A program made the translations under genes and the position numbers. Under the pieces are notes generated by a model that was given only the letters and a program-made list of their open reading frames with translations, was not told the origin of the DNA and made no database searches. Positions 7,166 through 15,885 of a stretch of 64,000 nucleotides of DNA are shown here, piece by piece; within the stretch, counting starts at the first letter, position 1, and the number at the start of each line of letters is the position of its first letter. Origin of the DNA: Bacteroidota bacterium (GTDB lineage: Bacteria; Bacteroidota; Ignavibacteria; Kryptoniales; JAKASW01); the NCBI GenBank assembly GCA_021825585.1, contig JAKAGT010000008.1, forward strand, positions 1 through 64,000, read 5' to 3'.

Positions 7166-9244
7166 ATGAGGTTAATAGCCAGAATATTCGTCTTTGTCTC
7201 CGCATTACTGGTGATCCTTTACGGCATCCTGCCGGGCCTTTTTCACTCGGAGGGAAACTTCATTGTCTCATACGTGGTCGGCAGGAATTTTCTGGCGGGA
7301 GTCGATCCGACGCTCTTTTACCGTTTCCCGGATTTTCAAAAGCTGATCGATGCAAGCGGCCTGTCAAGCAGGGTTCTGTTCTTCTCTACGTCGTCGCCTG
7401 CATTCATTCCTGTCGACTCGCTCCTGTCTATCCCTCCTCCAGTTATATCGAGACTGATTCTCGCCGCGATCAATGTGGCAGCGCTGGTGCTCCTTGTCCA
7501 TGCCACTGCAATAGTGGCGAAGGCATCGGTCAGCAGGACATACTCTATTTTCCTGGCGTCTTCTTTTGCACTTGCCGCAAACTTCGGTCAGAGCCAGCCG
7601 TACATTATTCTCGCGCTCCTGCTGGTATTGGCCTTCTACGCCTCTTCTTACCGAGCAGACGGGATAGCCGGAGCCGCGCTGGGAATTATTTTCCCGTTCA
7701 AAGTCTTTGCGGCCGTTCCGGCGATACTCTTCCTCGTGTCCAAGAAATGGAAGGTGTTTTTCTACTTCGCCGCCACTTCAATTGTGCTCTTCGGCGTAAC
7801 CTATTTGATCGTCGGCCAGTCTGTCGTCTCTTTCTACCTGCAGCGAATTTTTCCTTTCTACCTTAACGGAAGGGTCCAGAACCCCTTTTCAATTTCCTGC
7901 CAGACTGCCTGGTCGTTTTTCAGAACGCTTTTCGTCTACGATGCCACGCTTAATGCACATCCTCTGCTTACCTCCGAAAGCGCATACATTCTGGCCGCAT
8001 CAATATTCAAGGCAAGCATAATCGTTCCTCCCTGTTATTTCTTTTACAAAGGCATAGAGAAGAACGATTTGAGGGAATCTCTCATCGCGGCGTCGTTTCC
8101 CATAGTCTTCCTGTCGCCTACCGGGACTACATCCCAGATGATTTTGCTCGCGCCAGCAATCGTAAGTCTCGCTGAGATTGCGATCGAGACGGATCGGATG
8201 AAATCAGCCAGATTCGTCCTTCTACTCTACGCCCTGTTGTGCATACCGATTTATGCTGCGTTGAAAACATACATGGGAGTCACATCGCCGTTTCTTTTGT
8301 ACGAACGTTTCTTCCTGCTGGTTGTCCTTTACGTCTATTACTTCTTCTTCCAGCTTCACCTTGTTCCCAAACACTTCTGGGCCACACGCGCCGTAACCAC
8401 AGCCGTCGTGATCGCAGCTGTTTCCGCAACTCTCTATTTCGGGGACCGCACCCCGGTGCATCATTTCCCCTCTCCGGTCACGCCCGTGCTGACGGGTACG
8501 GAACTTAGCGTGCCAGCCTATAGTCCCGGACTGAACGAAGGGGAGTTGACTTACATCACTTTCGACTCCGGCTCGGTGCACTTTGTGCCTCACGAAGTCC
8601 ATGTACCGGACGACAAGTCGTACCATTGTTATGCGTACGTTTCCGACCAAAACGGTGAGAGCTACGCCATCGGGTTGGTCGACGGCGCGGAAAATATATG
8701 CTATTTCAGGACTGAGAATGCCCGCGCTTACTTTTCCGGAAGTTCGGCTTCCATCAGCGCCGATGGAGATTGGGGCTCGTTCCTGAGAAACGGCAGACTA
8801 TATATTGTCAGTCTCCAGTCAGGCGGGATTTCCGTTTCGGACACTTTGGATTTCATGCCTTTCAAGGTTGTCCAGGCTGCGTTTAACTCAGGCAATGATA
8901 ATGAAATCACATTTGTCATAGACTCGCTCGGCGGTTCGCAAGCTGTTGCCAACTATAACGTTGCCGATGGTTCACTGAAGACCTCGTCCCCCCCGTTCCG
9001 CATATCGCTGGCACGCATGAATTCAGATGATCTTTATCTGACACGTGAGGAAGGAGATTCAACGAGTATTTGGCTCTCCAAGAATGGCGTCGCACCAAGG
9101 AGACTCCTCTCCGTACACGGAAACGTTACAGATATCACCCTACTGCGTAATCGTCTGTATTTCTCTTCAGATTTCGCAAGAGGATTAAATCTTCCGACAA
9201 TCTACGAATACGTTTCACCGAGTCCTGCGGCAATGCGGAAATAG
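7166..9244 (+). CDS. GT87-like polytopic glycosyltransferase with C-terminal extracytoplasmic beta-rich domain
   Basis: Residues 1 to about 430 contain 11-12 transmembrane helices resembling the DUF2029/GT87 polyprenyl-phosphate-dependent mannosyltransferases: an early loop near GRNFLAGVDP, GQSQPYI, and FPFKVFAAVPA in place of the usual KP motif. Residues about 440-692 are hydrophilic, rich in beta strands and Asp/Gly/Ser, and look like a partial beta-propeller outside the membrane. GT87 assignment is moderate; the tail is described only from composition and repeating strand-like segments. ATG follows the preceding stop after one base, so translation is likely coupled with the phosphoesterase. 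A role in glycan or lipid modification of the envelope is inferred. Confidence 0.65.
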   Translation: MRLIARIFVFVSALLVILYGILPGLFHSEGNFIVSYVVGRNFLAGVDPTLFYRFPDFQKLIDASGLSSRVLFFSTSSPAFIPVDSLLSIPPPVISRLILAAINVAALVLLVHATAIVAKASVSRTYSIFLASSFALAANFGQSQPYIILALLLVLAFYASSYRADGIAGAALGIIFPFKVFAAVPAILFLVSKKWKVFFYFAATSIVLFGVTYLIVGQSVVSFYLQRIFPFYLNGRVQNPFSISCQTAWSFFRTLFVYDATLNAHPLLTSESAYILAASIFKASIIVPPCYFFYKGIEKNDLRESLIAASFPIVFLSPTGTTSQMILLAPAIVSLAEIAIETDRMKSARFVLLLYALLCIPIYAALKTYMGVTSPFLLYERFFLLVVLYVYYFFFQLHLVPKHFWATRAVTTAVVIAAVSATLYFGDRTPVHHFPSPVTPVLTGTELSVPAYSPGLNEGELTYITFDSGSVHFVPHEVHVPDDKSYHCYAYVSDQNGESYAIGLVDGAENICYFRTENARAYFSGSSASISADGDWGSFLRNGRLYIVSLQSGGISVSDTLDFMPFKVVQAAFNSGNDNEITFVIDSLGGSQAVANYNVADGSLKTSSPPFRISLARMNSDDLYLTREEGDSTSIWLSKNGVAPRRLLSVHGNVTDITLLRNRLYFSSDFARGLNLPTIYEYVSPSPAAMRK

Positions 9245-9350
9245 TCCTCTCTCCCCGCATCTCTCCACAGAAGGCATAACCGACACTCAGCGTGCCACCA
9301 AGGCCGCAAAATCCTTGATTTTCTGCACAGTCGCTGGTATATTTTTCACA

Positions 9351-9773
9351 ATGCTGATAAAAACCACCGCGTCAGAGTCTGCGCTCATCACTGCCGCAAG
9401 CGAAGCAAGGGACAAATCGAAAGCAAAGTTTTCACATTTTCGTGTCGGAGCCGCGCTCGAAACACGCAGCGGGAAAACTTACTCTGCATTCAATGTGGAA
9501 TCGAGCAGCTACGGCCTGTCGATGTGTGCGGAGAGGATAGCGGTGTGGACGGCAATTACAGCAGGAGAATCTGAATTCACGAGAATCGCAATTGTGTCGG
9601 ATGCGGAAGATTTTTGTACTCCCTGCGGCGCTTGCAGGCAAGTGCTTTTCGAGCTGGCAGGCGACATAGAAGTTTATATGACTAACTCTAAAGGCGACCT
9701 GAAGACAGAAAGGTTGACCTCCCTCCTCCCCGATGCTTTCACATCAAAAACCCTGTTGAATGGAAGAGATTAG
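9351..9773 (+). CDS. cdd: Cytidine deaminase
   Basis: Hydrolyses cytidine and deoxycytidine to uridine and deoxyuridine in pyrimidine salvage. The 140-residue length fits the tetrameric class. Zinc ligands are visible in CAER and in PCGACRQ, with the proton-shuttle Glu in the first motif. N-terminal FRVGAALE and [10 protein letters not shown] match substrate-binding segments of the family. The frame can begin at a TTG at 9315, but ATG 9351 gives the usual length. It overlaps the thymidine kinase start by 14 bases and opens the nucleoside salvage cluster. Confidence 0.9.
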   Translation: MLIKTTASESALITAASEARDKSKAKFSHFRVGAALETRSGKTYSAFNVESSSYGLSMCAERIAVWTAITAGESEFTRIAIVSDAEDFCTPCGACRQVLFELAGDIEVYMTNSKGDLKTERLTSLLPDAFTSKTLLNGRD

Positions 9774-10335
9774 CTTACATTACGCCCCCCGGGAGACCGG
9801 TTGGATTGAAGTGATCTGCGGTTGCATGTTCAGTGGAAAGACTGAGGAGTTAATTCGCCGCCTGAGACGAGCGGAGATTGCCCGACAAAGTGTGTCAATT
9901 TTCAAACCGCGCATAGACAAGAGATACAGCGACGACCACATAGTCTCACATAGTGACGACCGGCTGAAGTCAGTCGTAGTTGACTCCGCACTCGAGATTC
10001 CGCCGCTCTGCAAAGACGCCCATGTCGTCGGGATCGATGAGGGACAATTCTTCGGAATGGAATTAGTCGATGTTTGTGAATCGCTCGCCAATGAGGGGAA
10101 GAGAGTCATTGTCGCCGGTCTCGACCAGGACTATCGCGGTAAGCCGTTCGAGCCGATGCCGCAATTGCTTTCGATTGCGGAGTACATTACCAAGACACTC
10201 GCAATCTGCATGGTTTGCGGAAATCCTGCAGACAGGACCCAGCGCAAAATACATCAAGGAGATCGCGTCCTTGTCGGGGCGAAGGACATCTATGAGGCCC
10301 GATGCAGAAAATGCTTTGTCCCGCCAGCTGAGTGA
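9760..10335 (+). CDS. tdk: Thymidine kinase
   Basis: ATP-dependent phosphorylation of thymidine to dTMP. The 191-residue protein is the normal length for type II thymidine kinase. The P-loop is GCMFSGKT (residues 21-28), the Walker B-like segment is GIDEGQFF, the lasso contains a CMVC zinc half-site, and the second half-site is CRKC near the C-terminus. It overlaps cdd by 14 bases. With the transporter genes downstream it supports salvage of imported nucleosides. Confidence 0.95.
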   Translation: MEEISLHYAPRETGWIEVICGCMFSGKTEELIRRLRRAEIARQSVSIFKPRIDKRYSDDHIVSHSDDRLKSVVVDSALEIPPLCKDAHVVGIDEGQFFGMELVDVCESLANEGKRVIVAGLDQDYRGKPFEPMPQLLSIAEYITKTLAICMVCGNPADRTQRKIHQGDRVLVGAKDIYEARCRKCFVPPAE

Positions 10336-10399
10336 GATGGTATTCCCCGATACCCATTTCATTACGCACAGTCTTACCTTTTCTTAACAGGAGCCAGAA

Positions 10400-11425
10400 A
10401 TGAAGAATGGTATCTTAGTCGCTCTTACCGTGGTTCTCATGACCGGTACGGCTTTACTTTTCGAATCTTGCGGAAAGAGTCAGCCTTCCGCTCCCCCAAA
10501 CAGTGAAGTCGGGCTCGTCTTCGACGTCGGGGGTCGAGGCGATAAATCATTCAACGACCAGGCTTATCGCGGGCTGCAGATGGCCAAGGACAGCCTGGGA
10601 ATAAAGTACCAGTATATCGAGCCGGGCGGCGGATCAGATCGCGAGTCTGCGTTGCGGCAGCTCGCCAGCAGAAAAAGCATTGGCCTCATATTCGGTGTCG
10701 GCTTCATATTCACGGACGACATCACCGACGTAGCAAAAGCCTTCCCCGACAAGAAATTTGCCTGCATCGATTACACCTACGATTCGACGAAAGCGGTGCC
10801 TAAGAACCTGATTCCGATTGAATTCCGAGAAAATGAGGGTTCTTTCCTCGTTGGGGCGATAGCAGGACTAATGACAAAGACCGACAAAGTCGGATTTGTC
10901 GGTGGGATGGAATCTCCCCTTATCAGGAAGTTCCAGGCTGGTTACGAGGCGGGAGTGAAGTATGTCAACCCGAAGTGTAAAGTACTCGTCGCGTATGCCG
11001 GAGTAACCGGAGAAGCTTTCAAGAACCCGGCGAAGGGGAAGGAATTAGCACTCAGTCAGTACTCTCAGGGGGCCGATATTATTTATCATGCAGCAGGAGT
11101 TACAGGGCTTGGCGTCTTTGAGGCGGCAAGGGAGATGAAGAAGTATGCCATCGGCGTGGATATGGACCAGTGGAACGAAGCTCCCGGCCGTGTTTTGACA
11201 AGCATGGTCAAGAAGGGTGACGTGGCGGTTTACGACATCATCAAGGAGTGGAAGGAAGGAAAGTTCGACGGCGGCACGCCCAGAGTATTCGGACTCAGGG
11301 ACAATGGCGTAGACTTCGTTTACGACAACAACAATAAGCCACTGATTCCGGAAAAAGTTTATCAGCGAGTTGAACAGCTGCGCAAGGATATAATTGACGG
11401 AAAAATAAAAGTTCCTACGCAGTAA
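10400..11425 (+). CDS. BMP-family nucleoside-binding lipoprotein (PnrA-like)
   Basis: Solute-binding component of an ABC importer. A signal peptide ends in the lipobox LFESC, giving lipidated Cys24. The mature part matches the basic membrane protein/PnrA family: VGLVFDVGGRGDKSFND near the N-terminus, GGMESPLIRKFQAGYEAG, and VDMDQWNEAPGRVLTSMVK. BMP proteins characterised so far mostly bind purine nucleosides. An AGGAG ribosome site lies 6-7 bases before ATG. It directly precedes the ATPase and two permeases of the same importer and a purine nucleoside phosphorylase, which supports a nucleoside substrate. Confidence 0.92.
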   Translation: MKNGILVALTVVLMTGTALLFESCGKSQPSAPPNSEVGLVFDVGGRGDKSFNDQAYRGLQMAKDSLGIKYQYIEPGGGSDRESALRQLASRKSIGLIFGVGFIFTDDITDVAKAFPDKKFACIDYTYDSTKAVPKNLIPIEFRENEGSFLVGAIAGLMTKTDKVGFVGGMESPLIRKFQAGYEAGVKYVNPKCKVLVAYAGVTGEAFKNPAKGKELALSQYSQGADIIYHAAGVTGLGVFEAAREMKKYAIGVDMDQWNEAPGRVLTSMVKKGDVAVYDIIKEWKEGKFDGGTPRVFGLRDNGVDFVYDNNNKPLIPEKVYQRVEQLRKDIIDGKIKVPTQ

Positions 11426-11437
11426 TCCCGGTAGCCA

Positions 11438-12973
11438 ATGCCATACGCTATAGAACTTCTTAATATCACCAAGCGCTTTGCACGGACCACAGCGAACGAC
11501 GACATAACGCTGAAAGTGGAGTCCGGCTCGATTCATGCTCTTGTCGGTGAAAACGGTGCCGGCAAGACAACTCTCATGGAGACACTCTACGGCCTTTATC
11601 AGCCCGATTCGGGCCGCATAAGGATACACGGGAAAGAAGTCTCAATCAGATCCCCGCACGATTCCATTCGTCTCGGGATCGGCATGGTCCACCAGCACTT
11701 CATGCTGGTGCCGCCGCTCACTGTTCTTGAAAACATCGTCCTCGGCGCTGAGACAACAAGGTATTCTCTTCTCGACCTGAAGAAAACGACAGCCGAGATA
11801 TCGGAGCTTGCCGGGAGATTTTCACTGTCAGTGCCGCTGGACGAGAAGGTGGAAAACATCGGCGTCGGTATCCAACAGCGGGTTGAAATCCTCAAGGCGA
11901 TCTATAGAAAAGCGGACATACTCGTTCTCGACGAACCCACCGCAGTGCTGACACCGCAGGAAGCGGTTCAGCTCTTTAAGATTCTATCAGAATTGAAAGA
12001 GGAAGGCAAGACGATAGTCCTGATCACCCACAAGCTCAATGAAGTGATGGCGATCAGCGACCGCGTCTCGGTCATGCGTAAAGGAAAGATCGCGGGTGAG
12101 GTCGAGACAGCAAAGACGAATCCCCAGGAACTGGCACAGATGATGGTTGGCAGACCGGTACTGCTCCGGGTCGAGAAGGCCGAGAAAAAGGCGGGTGAGC
12201 CGGTATTGGCAATCAACGATTTGAGCTACGTCGACAGACGCGGCATCAGCTTGTTGAAGAAAGTTTCACTCGAAGTCGGTTCGGGTGAGATTCTCGGGAT
12301 TGCAGGAGTGGAGGGCAACGGTCAGTCGCAGCTTGTCGAATGCATCGCCGGGCTTATGAAGCCGTCATCAGGTTCGATTACACTCGACGGCATCAGTATC
12401 TCCGGACTTACACCGAGAGATGTCTTTGCACGCGGATTGGCACATGTTCCGGAAGACAGAATCAAGCGCGGACTCGTTGTGGAAATGGATGTCAAAGAGA
12501 ACCTGATACTCGGTCTGCATAATCAACCGCAATTCAGTTCGCGCCTGGCTGTTAACAGGAAGTCAATTATGGACAACGCCAGGTTTTTAATAACGAAATA
12601 CGATATCCGTCCCGTAGATCCTGATATTCATGCACGCGGGCTATCGGGCGGAAATCAGCAGAAGGTTATAATTGCCCGGGAACTTTCACGGAACGCGCAG
12701 GTCATCATAGCGAGCCAGCCGACCCGCGGCGTGGACATCGGCGGAATCGAATTCATTCACCGCACTCTTGTCGAGGCGAGAGACGCGGGCAAAGCCGTTC
12801 TCCTGGTCTCGGCCGACCTCAACGAGATCCTGAGCCTGTCCGACCGTATAGCGGTCATGTACGATGGAAGAATAGTGAAGGTATTCCCGAACAGTAAGGT
12901 AGAAGAAAGCGAGCTTGGACTTTACATGACCGGATCGAAGGGAGACTCTCAAATGAAAGCCGTGGGCAGCTGA
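11438..12973 (+). CDS. Nucleoside ABC importer, duplicated ATP-binding subunit (YufO/NupO-like)
   Basis: A 511-residue protein with two ABC domains, as in the sugar/nucleoside (Rbs/BMP) importers. The first domain has GENGAGKTTL and DEPTAVLTPQE with Walker B ILVLDEP. The second has GVEGNGQSQL in place of a canonical Walker A, LSGGNQQK, and the degenerate Walker B ASQPTRGVD typical of the second half in this family. It energises import through the two permeases encoded next. It begins 12 bases after the binding-protein gene. Confidence 0.92.
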   Translation: MPYAIELLNITKRFARTTANDDITLKVESGSIHALVGENGAGKTTLMETLYGLYQPDSGRIRIHGKEVSIRSPHDSIRLGIGMVHQHFMLVPPLTVLENIVLGAETTRYSLLDLKKTTAEISELAGRFSLSVPLDEKVENIGVGIQQRVEILKAIYRKADILVLDEPTAVLTPQEAVQLFKILSELKEEGKTIVLITHKLNEVMAISDRVSVMRKGKIAGEVETAKTNPQELAQMMVGRPVLLRVEKAEKKAGEPVLAINDLSYVDRRGISLLKKVSLEVGSGEILGIAGVEGNGQSQLVECIAGLMKPSSGSITLDGISISGLTPRDVFARGLAHVPEDRIKRGLVVEMDVKENLILGLHNQPQFSSRLAVNRKSIMDNARFLITKYDIRPVDPDIHARGLSGGNQQKVIIARELSRNAQVIIASQPTRGVDIGGIEFIHRTLVEARDAGKAVLLVSADLNEILSLSDRIAVMYDGRIVKVFPNSKVEESELGLYMTGSKGDSQMKAVGS

Positions 12974-12977
12974 AGAT

Positions 12978-14063
12978 ATGACGGAAAAAAGACACTGGTT
13001 GGAACACCCTGCAACACAAAATTTCCTGATTCCGATCTTCGCGGTTGTCCTTTCGTTTGCGGTGGGCGCAATATTCATACTCATCGTGGGTCAGGATCCA
13101 TTTCAGGTGTATTCGGTACTGTTCTCGCAGACGCTAGGCAACTCCTACGGCGTCGGCCAGTTGTTGTTTAAGACGACGCCGCTGATTTTCACGGGCCTTT
13201 CCGTCGCTCTTTGCTTCAAGGCGGGTCTCTTCAACATCGGAGCGGAAGGCCAGCTGCAGATAGGCGCATTCATGACTGCGCTTGTCGGCATGTACACGGT
13301 CGGCGTTCCCGCTTTCATCGAGATCCCCCTTCTCGTCCTGGCCGGGATGGTCGGCGGAGGAATCTGGGGATTCATCCCGGGTTATCTCAAGGCCAAGACA
13401 GGAGCACATGAGGTCATCAATACGATTATGCTGAACTTTGTCGCGGCTGCTCTGGTCAGCTTCTTCGTGACGAATGTTTTCAACGTTCCCGCCACAGTGC
13501 ACACTCCGTCCATAGCACCGACAGGGAGAATCCCGCGGTTTGACGCCGTGTTTTCCGGATTCCAGGGCTCCCCCGTCAACTTTTCGATTGTCATCGCCCT
13601 CCTGGCGGCACTATTTGTATGGTACTACATCGACAGGACCAGGTATGGCTACGAGCTGAGAGTCGTCGGCCTGAATTCGAAGGCGGCGGAGTACGGCGGC
13701 ATCAGCGTCTCGAAGAACATAATAGTGAGTATGGTTATCGGAGGCGCGATTGCAGGACTTGTCGGGACAAACTACGTAATGGGATACAAGTACTATTTTG
13801 AAGAGGGCTTCTCCACCGGTACGGGTTTCATGGGGATTGCGGTCGCATTGCTCGGAAACAACAATCCTTTCGGAGTCATACTCGCGGCACTGTTGTTCGG
13901 GATGCTCGAATACGGCGGACTCGTCATCAACACGATGGTGCCTAAGGAGCTCGTCAGTATTCTCCAGGCTATCGTCATCATCTTCGTGATATCGTCTAAC
14001 AAGATCTTCAGAAAGATACTGGTAAACTTCCTGAAGAAGAGGACATTAAGCATAAATGATTAG
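12978..14063 (+). CDS. Nucleoside ABC importer permease (YufP/NupP-like)
   Basis: A 361-residue inner-membrane permease of the BPD_transp_2 (RbsC/LivM-like) type with about nine helices. Characteristic segments are LFNIGAEGQLQIGA, GAHEVINTIMLNF and GLNSKAAEYGGI. It pairs with the following permease as a heterodimer. It starts four bases after the ATPase gene and its 3' end overlaps the next permease by 8 bases, so translation is coupled. Confidence 0.92.
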   Translation: MTEKRHWLEHPATQNFLIPIFAVVLSFAVGAIFILIVGQDPFQVYSVLFSQTLGNSYGVGQLLFKTTPLIFTGLSVALCFKAGLFNIGAEGQLQIGAFMTALVGMYTVGVPAFIEIPLLVLAGMVGGGIWGFIPGYLKAKTGAHEVINTIMLNFVAAALVSFFVTNVFNVPATVHTPSIAPTGRIPRFDAVFSGFQGSPVNFSIVIALLAALFVWYYIDRTRYGYELRVVGLNSKAAEYGGISVSKNIIVSMVIGGAIAGLVGTNYVMGYKYYFEEGFSTGTGFMGIAVALLGNNNPFGVILAALLFGMLEYGGLVINTMVPKELVSILQAIVIIFVISSNKIFRKILVNFLKKRTLSIND

Positions 14064-14970
14064 CCAGATTTTCTCTCTCGCATTCCTGGCACAGACGATC
14101 AGGATAACGGTCCCCTACTCGCTGGCTTCGTTAGGCGGCGTATACAGCGAAAGGGGCGGAGTGGTAAACATAGCCCTCGAGGGTATTATCCTCAACGGAG
14201 CTTTCTGCGCAACCGTCGGAACGTATTACACAGGAAGCGCGCTGTTCGGGGTCGCATGCGGCATAGCCGGCGGACTCCTCACCGCGTTGATTCATGCCGT
14301 TATCTCGATACATATAAAAGCCGACCAGATAATATCGGGCATCGCGATCAATCTGTTTGCTGTGGGCATAACGAAGTTTGTGCTTGAGATACTCTTCCAG
14401 AGCTCCAGCAATTCCCCGAGGATTGCCGGACTCCCGCACATCCACCTTGGTTTCATAGAGAACCAGCCGGACGTAGCGAACCTCCTCGGAAATCCTCTGG
14501 TACTAGCCACGATATTCATCGTGATCGCAAGTCATTTCATAATATTTAAAACGCGTTTCGGACTGCGGCTCCGGTCGGTCGGCGAGAATCCTGAAGCTGC
14601 CGACACCGTAGGGATAGGAGTTACGCTTTACAGGTATTACGGCGTGCTGATAAGCGGCGCGCTGGCAGGACTTGCCGGCGCGTGGCTCGCGTTCGACCAG
14701 CATTCCTTCACGGACGGGATGTCCGCCGGCCGCGGATATATCGCGCTCGCCGCTATGATCGTCGGAAAATGGAACCCACTCGGCGCAGCGGCCGCCTGCC
14801 TTCTGTTCGGGTTTGCCGAGAGTCTGCAAATACAACTGCAGGGGGGCGGATTGCCGACGCAGTTTATCCAGATGATACCTTACGTCGCCACGATCATAGC
14901 GCTGGCCGGATTTATCGGAAAGGCCGTCGCTCCCGGGGCCGACGGAATTCCATACGAGAAGGAAAAGTGA
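14056..14970 (+). CDS. Nucleoside ABC importer permease (YufQ/NupQ-like)
   Basis: A 304-residue membrane permease, partner of the preceding gene. Family segments are GGVYSERGGVVNIALEGI, GLRLRSVGENPEAADTVGI and RGYIALAAMIVGKWNP. About eight hydrophobic helices are visible. It overlaps the upstream permease by 8 bases, and its stop codon overlaps the GTG start of the purine nucleoside phosphorylase gene. Confidence 0.92.
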   Translation: MISQIFSLAFLAQTIRITVPYSLASLGGVYSERGGVVNIALEGIILNGAFCATVGTYYTGSALFGVACGIAGGLLTALIHAVISIHIKADQIISGIAINLFAVGITKFVLEILFQSSSNSPRIAGLPHIHLGFIENQPDVANLLGNPLVLATIFIVIASHFIIFKTRFGLRLRSVGENPEAADTVGIGVTLYRYYGVLISGALAGLAGAWLAFDQHSFTDGMSAGRGYIALAAMIVGKWNPLGAAAACLLFGFAESLQIQLQGGGLPTQFIQMIPYVATIIALAGFIGKAVAPGADGIPYEKEK

Positions 14971-15779
14971 GACAGACCAGGCATCTCCCGTTCAAGGAAT
15001 CTGCCGATTACATCAGGAAATATTTCGGCGCTGCGCATCACGACATTGCCGTAGTTCTCGGAAGCGGACTGGGTGGCTTCACAGCCCACCTGTCCGATAA
15101 GAAGGTCCTTAAGACGGCTGAAATACCATCCTATCCCCAATCTACAGTCGTTGGCCACAGCGGAGAGATTGTCAGTGCGGAGCTGAACGACAAGAGGGTG
15201 CTGGTATTCAGCGGGCGCGTACACTATTACGAATCTGCCTCGACCGTCAATAGTGCACTGACGGGCATCGTTTCACATCAGCTCGGAATAGAGAACATCG
15301 TTCTTACCAACGCCGCCGGAATTCTGAACGAGTCATTCGATCCGGGCGACCTGATGCTGATAAAGGACCAGATCAACCTGACATTTCGAAATGTTCTAAA
15401 AGATCTGGGCTCGCTGACGGCAAAACCGGGACCTATTTACAGCGGGAAGTTCGCTGCCAAGATGTTCGCCGGAGCCGAGAAAGCGAGCGTAAACTTGAAG
15501 GCAGGCGTCTATCTCGGTTTGACAGGCCCTTCATATGAGACAGCCGCTGAGGTGAAGATGTTTCGTCTACTCGGGGGCGACGCGGTCGGAATGTCAACCG
15601 TGCAGGAGGCCATATTCGCTCAGTCAGTCGGGATGAATGTCGCCGGCATTAGCTGCCTCACAAACTATTGCACCGGACTCACATCAAAGGTATTGACCCA
15701 CGAGGAAGTAACTCAAATAGGCGCCAGGGTTGACGACAAATTCTCGCGGCTCCTGACCGAATTCATCGCCCTGATTTAG
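14967..15779 (+). CDS. punA: Purine nucleoside phosphorylase
   Basis: Phosphorolysis of imported purine nucleosides to base and (deoxy)ribose-1-phosphate. The trimeric-type PNP motifs are all present: VLGSGLGGF, VGHSGEIV, FSGRVHYYE, LTNAAGILN, and GPSYETAAEVKMFRLLGGDAVGMS split across one long conserved block. I start at GTG 14967, which overlaps the TGA of the permease and has GAGAAGG just upstream. The open frame extends further 5' but that part overlaps the permease out of frame. The 270-residue length is normal for the class. Confidence 0.93.
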   Translation: MRQTRHLPFKESADYIRKYFGAAHHDIAVVLGSGLGGFTAHLSDKKVLKTAEIPSYPQSTVVGHSGEIVSAELNDKRVLVFSGRVHYYESASTVNSALTGIVSHQLGIENIVLTNAAGILNESFDPGDLMLIKDQINLTFRNVLKDLGSLTAKPGPIYSGKFAAKMFAGAEKASVNLKAGVYLGLTGPSYETAAEVKMFRLLGGDAVGMSTVQEAIFAQSVGMNVAGISCLTNYCTGLTSKVLTHEEVTQIGARVDDKFSRLLTEFIALI

Positions 15780-15885
15780 CTCGGCTTAATTGTACCGATG
15801 TCTTTCGTGCAGTATCACGGAAGCCGGATTCCCGCTCACATTTGTACTCCCACTCCTTCGGTCACACTGATTGCGAATGTGAGAA

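Noticed and set aside
14682..14966. Long 5' extension of the purine nucleoside phosphorylase frame
   Set aside because: It overlaps the permease gene out of frame and is Arg-rich shadow sequence; GTG 14967 has a ribosome site and gives the family length.
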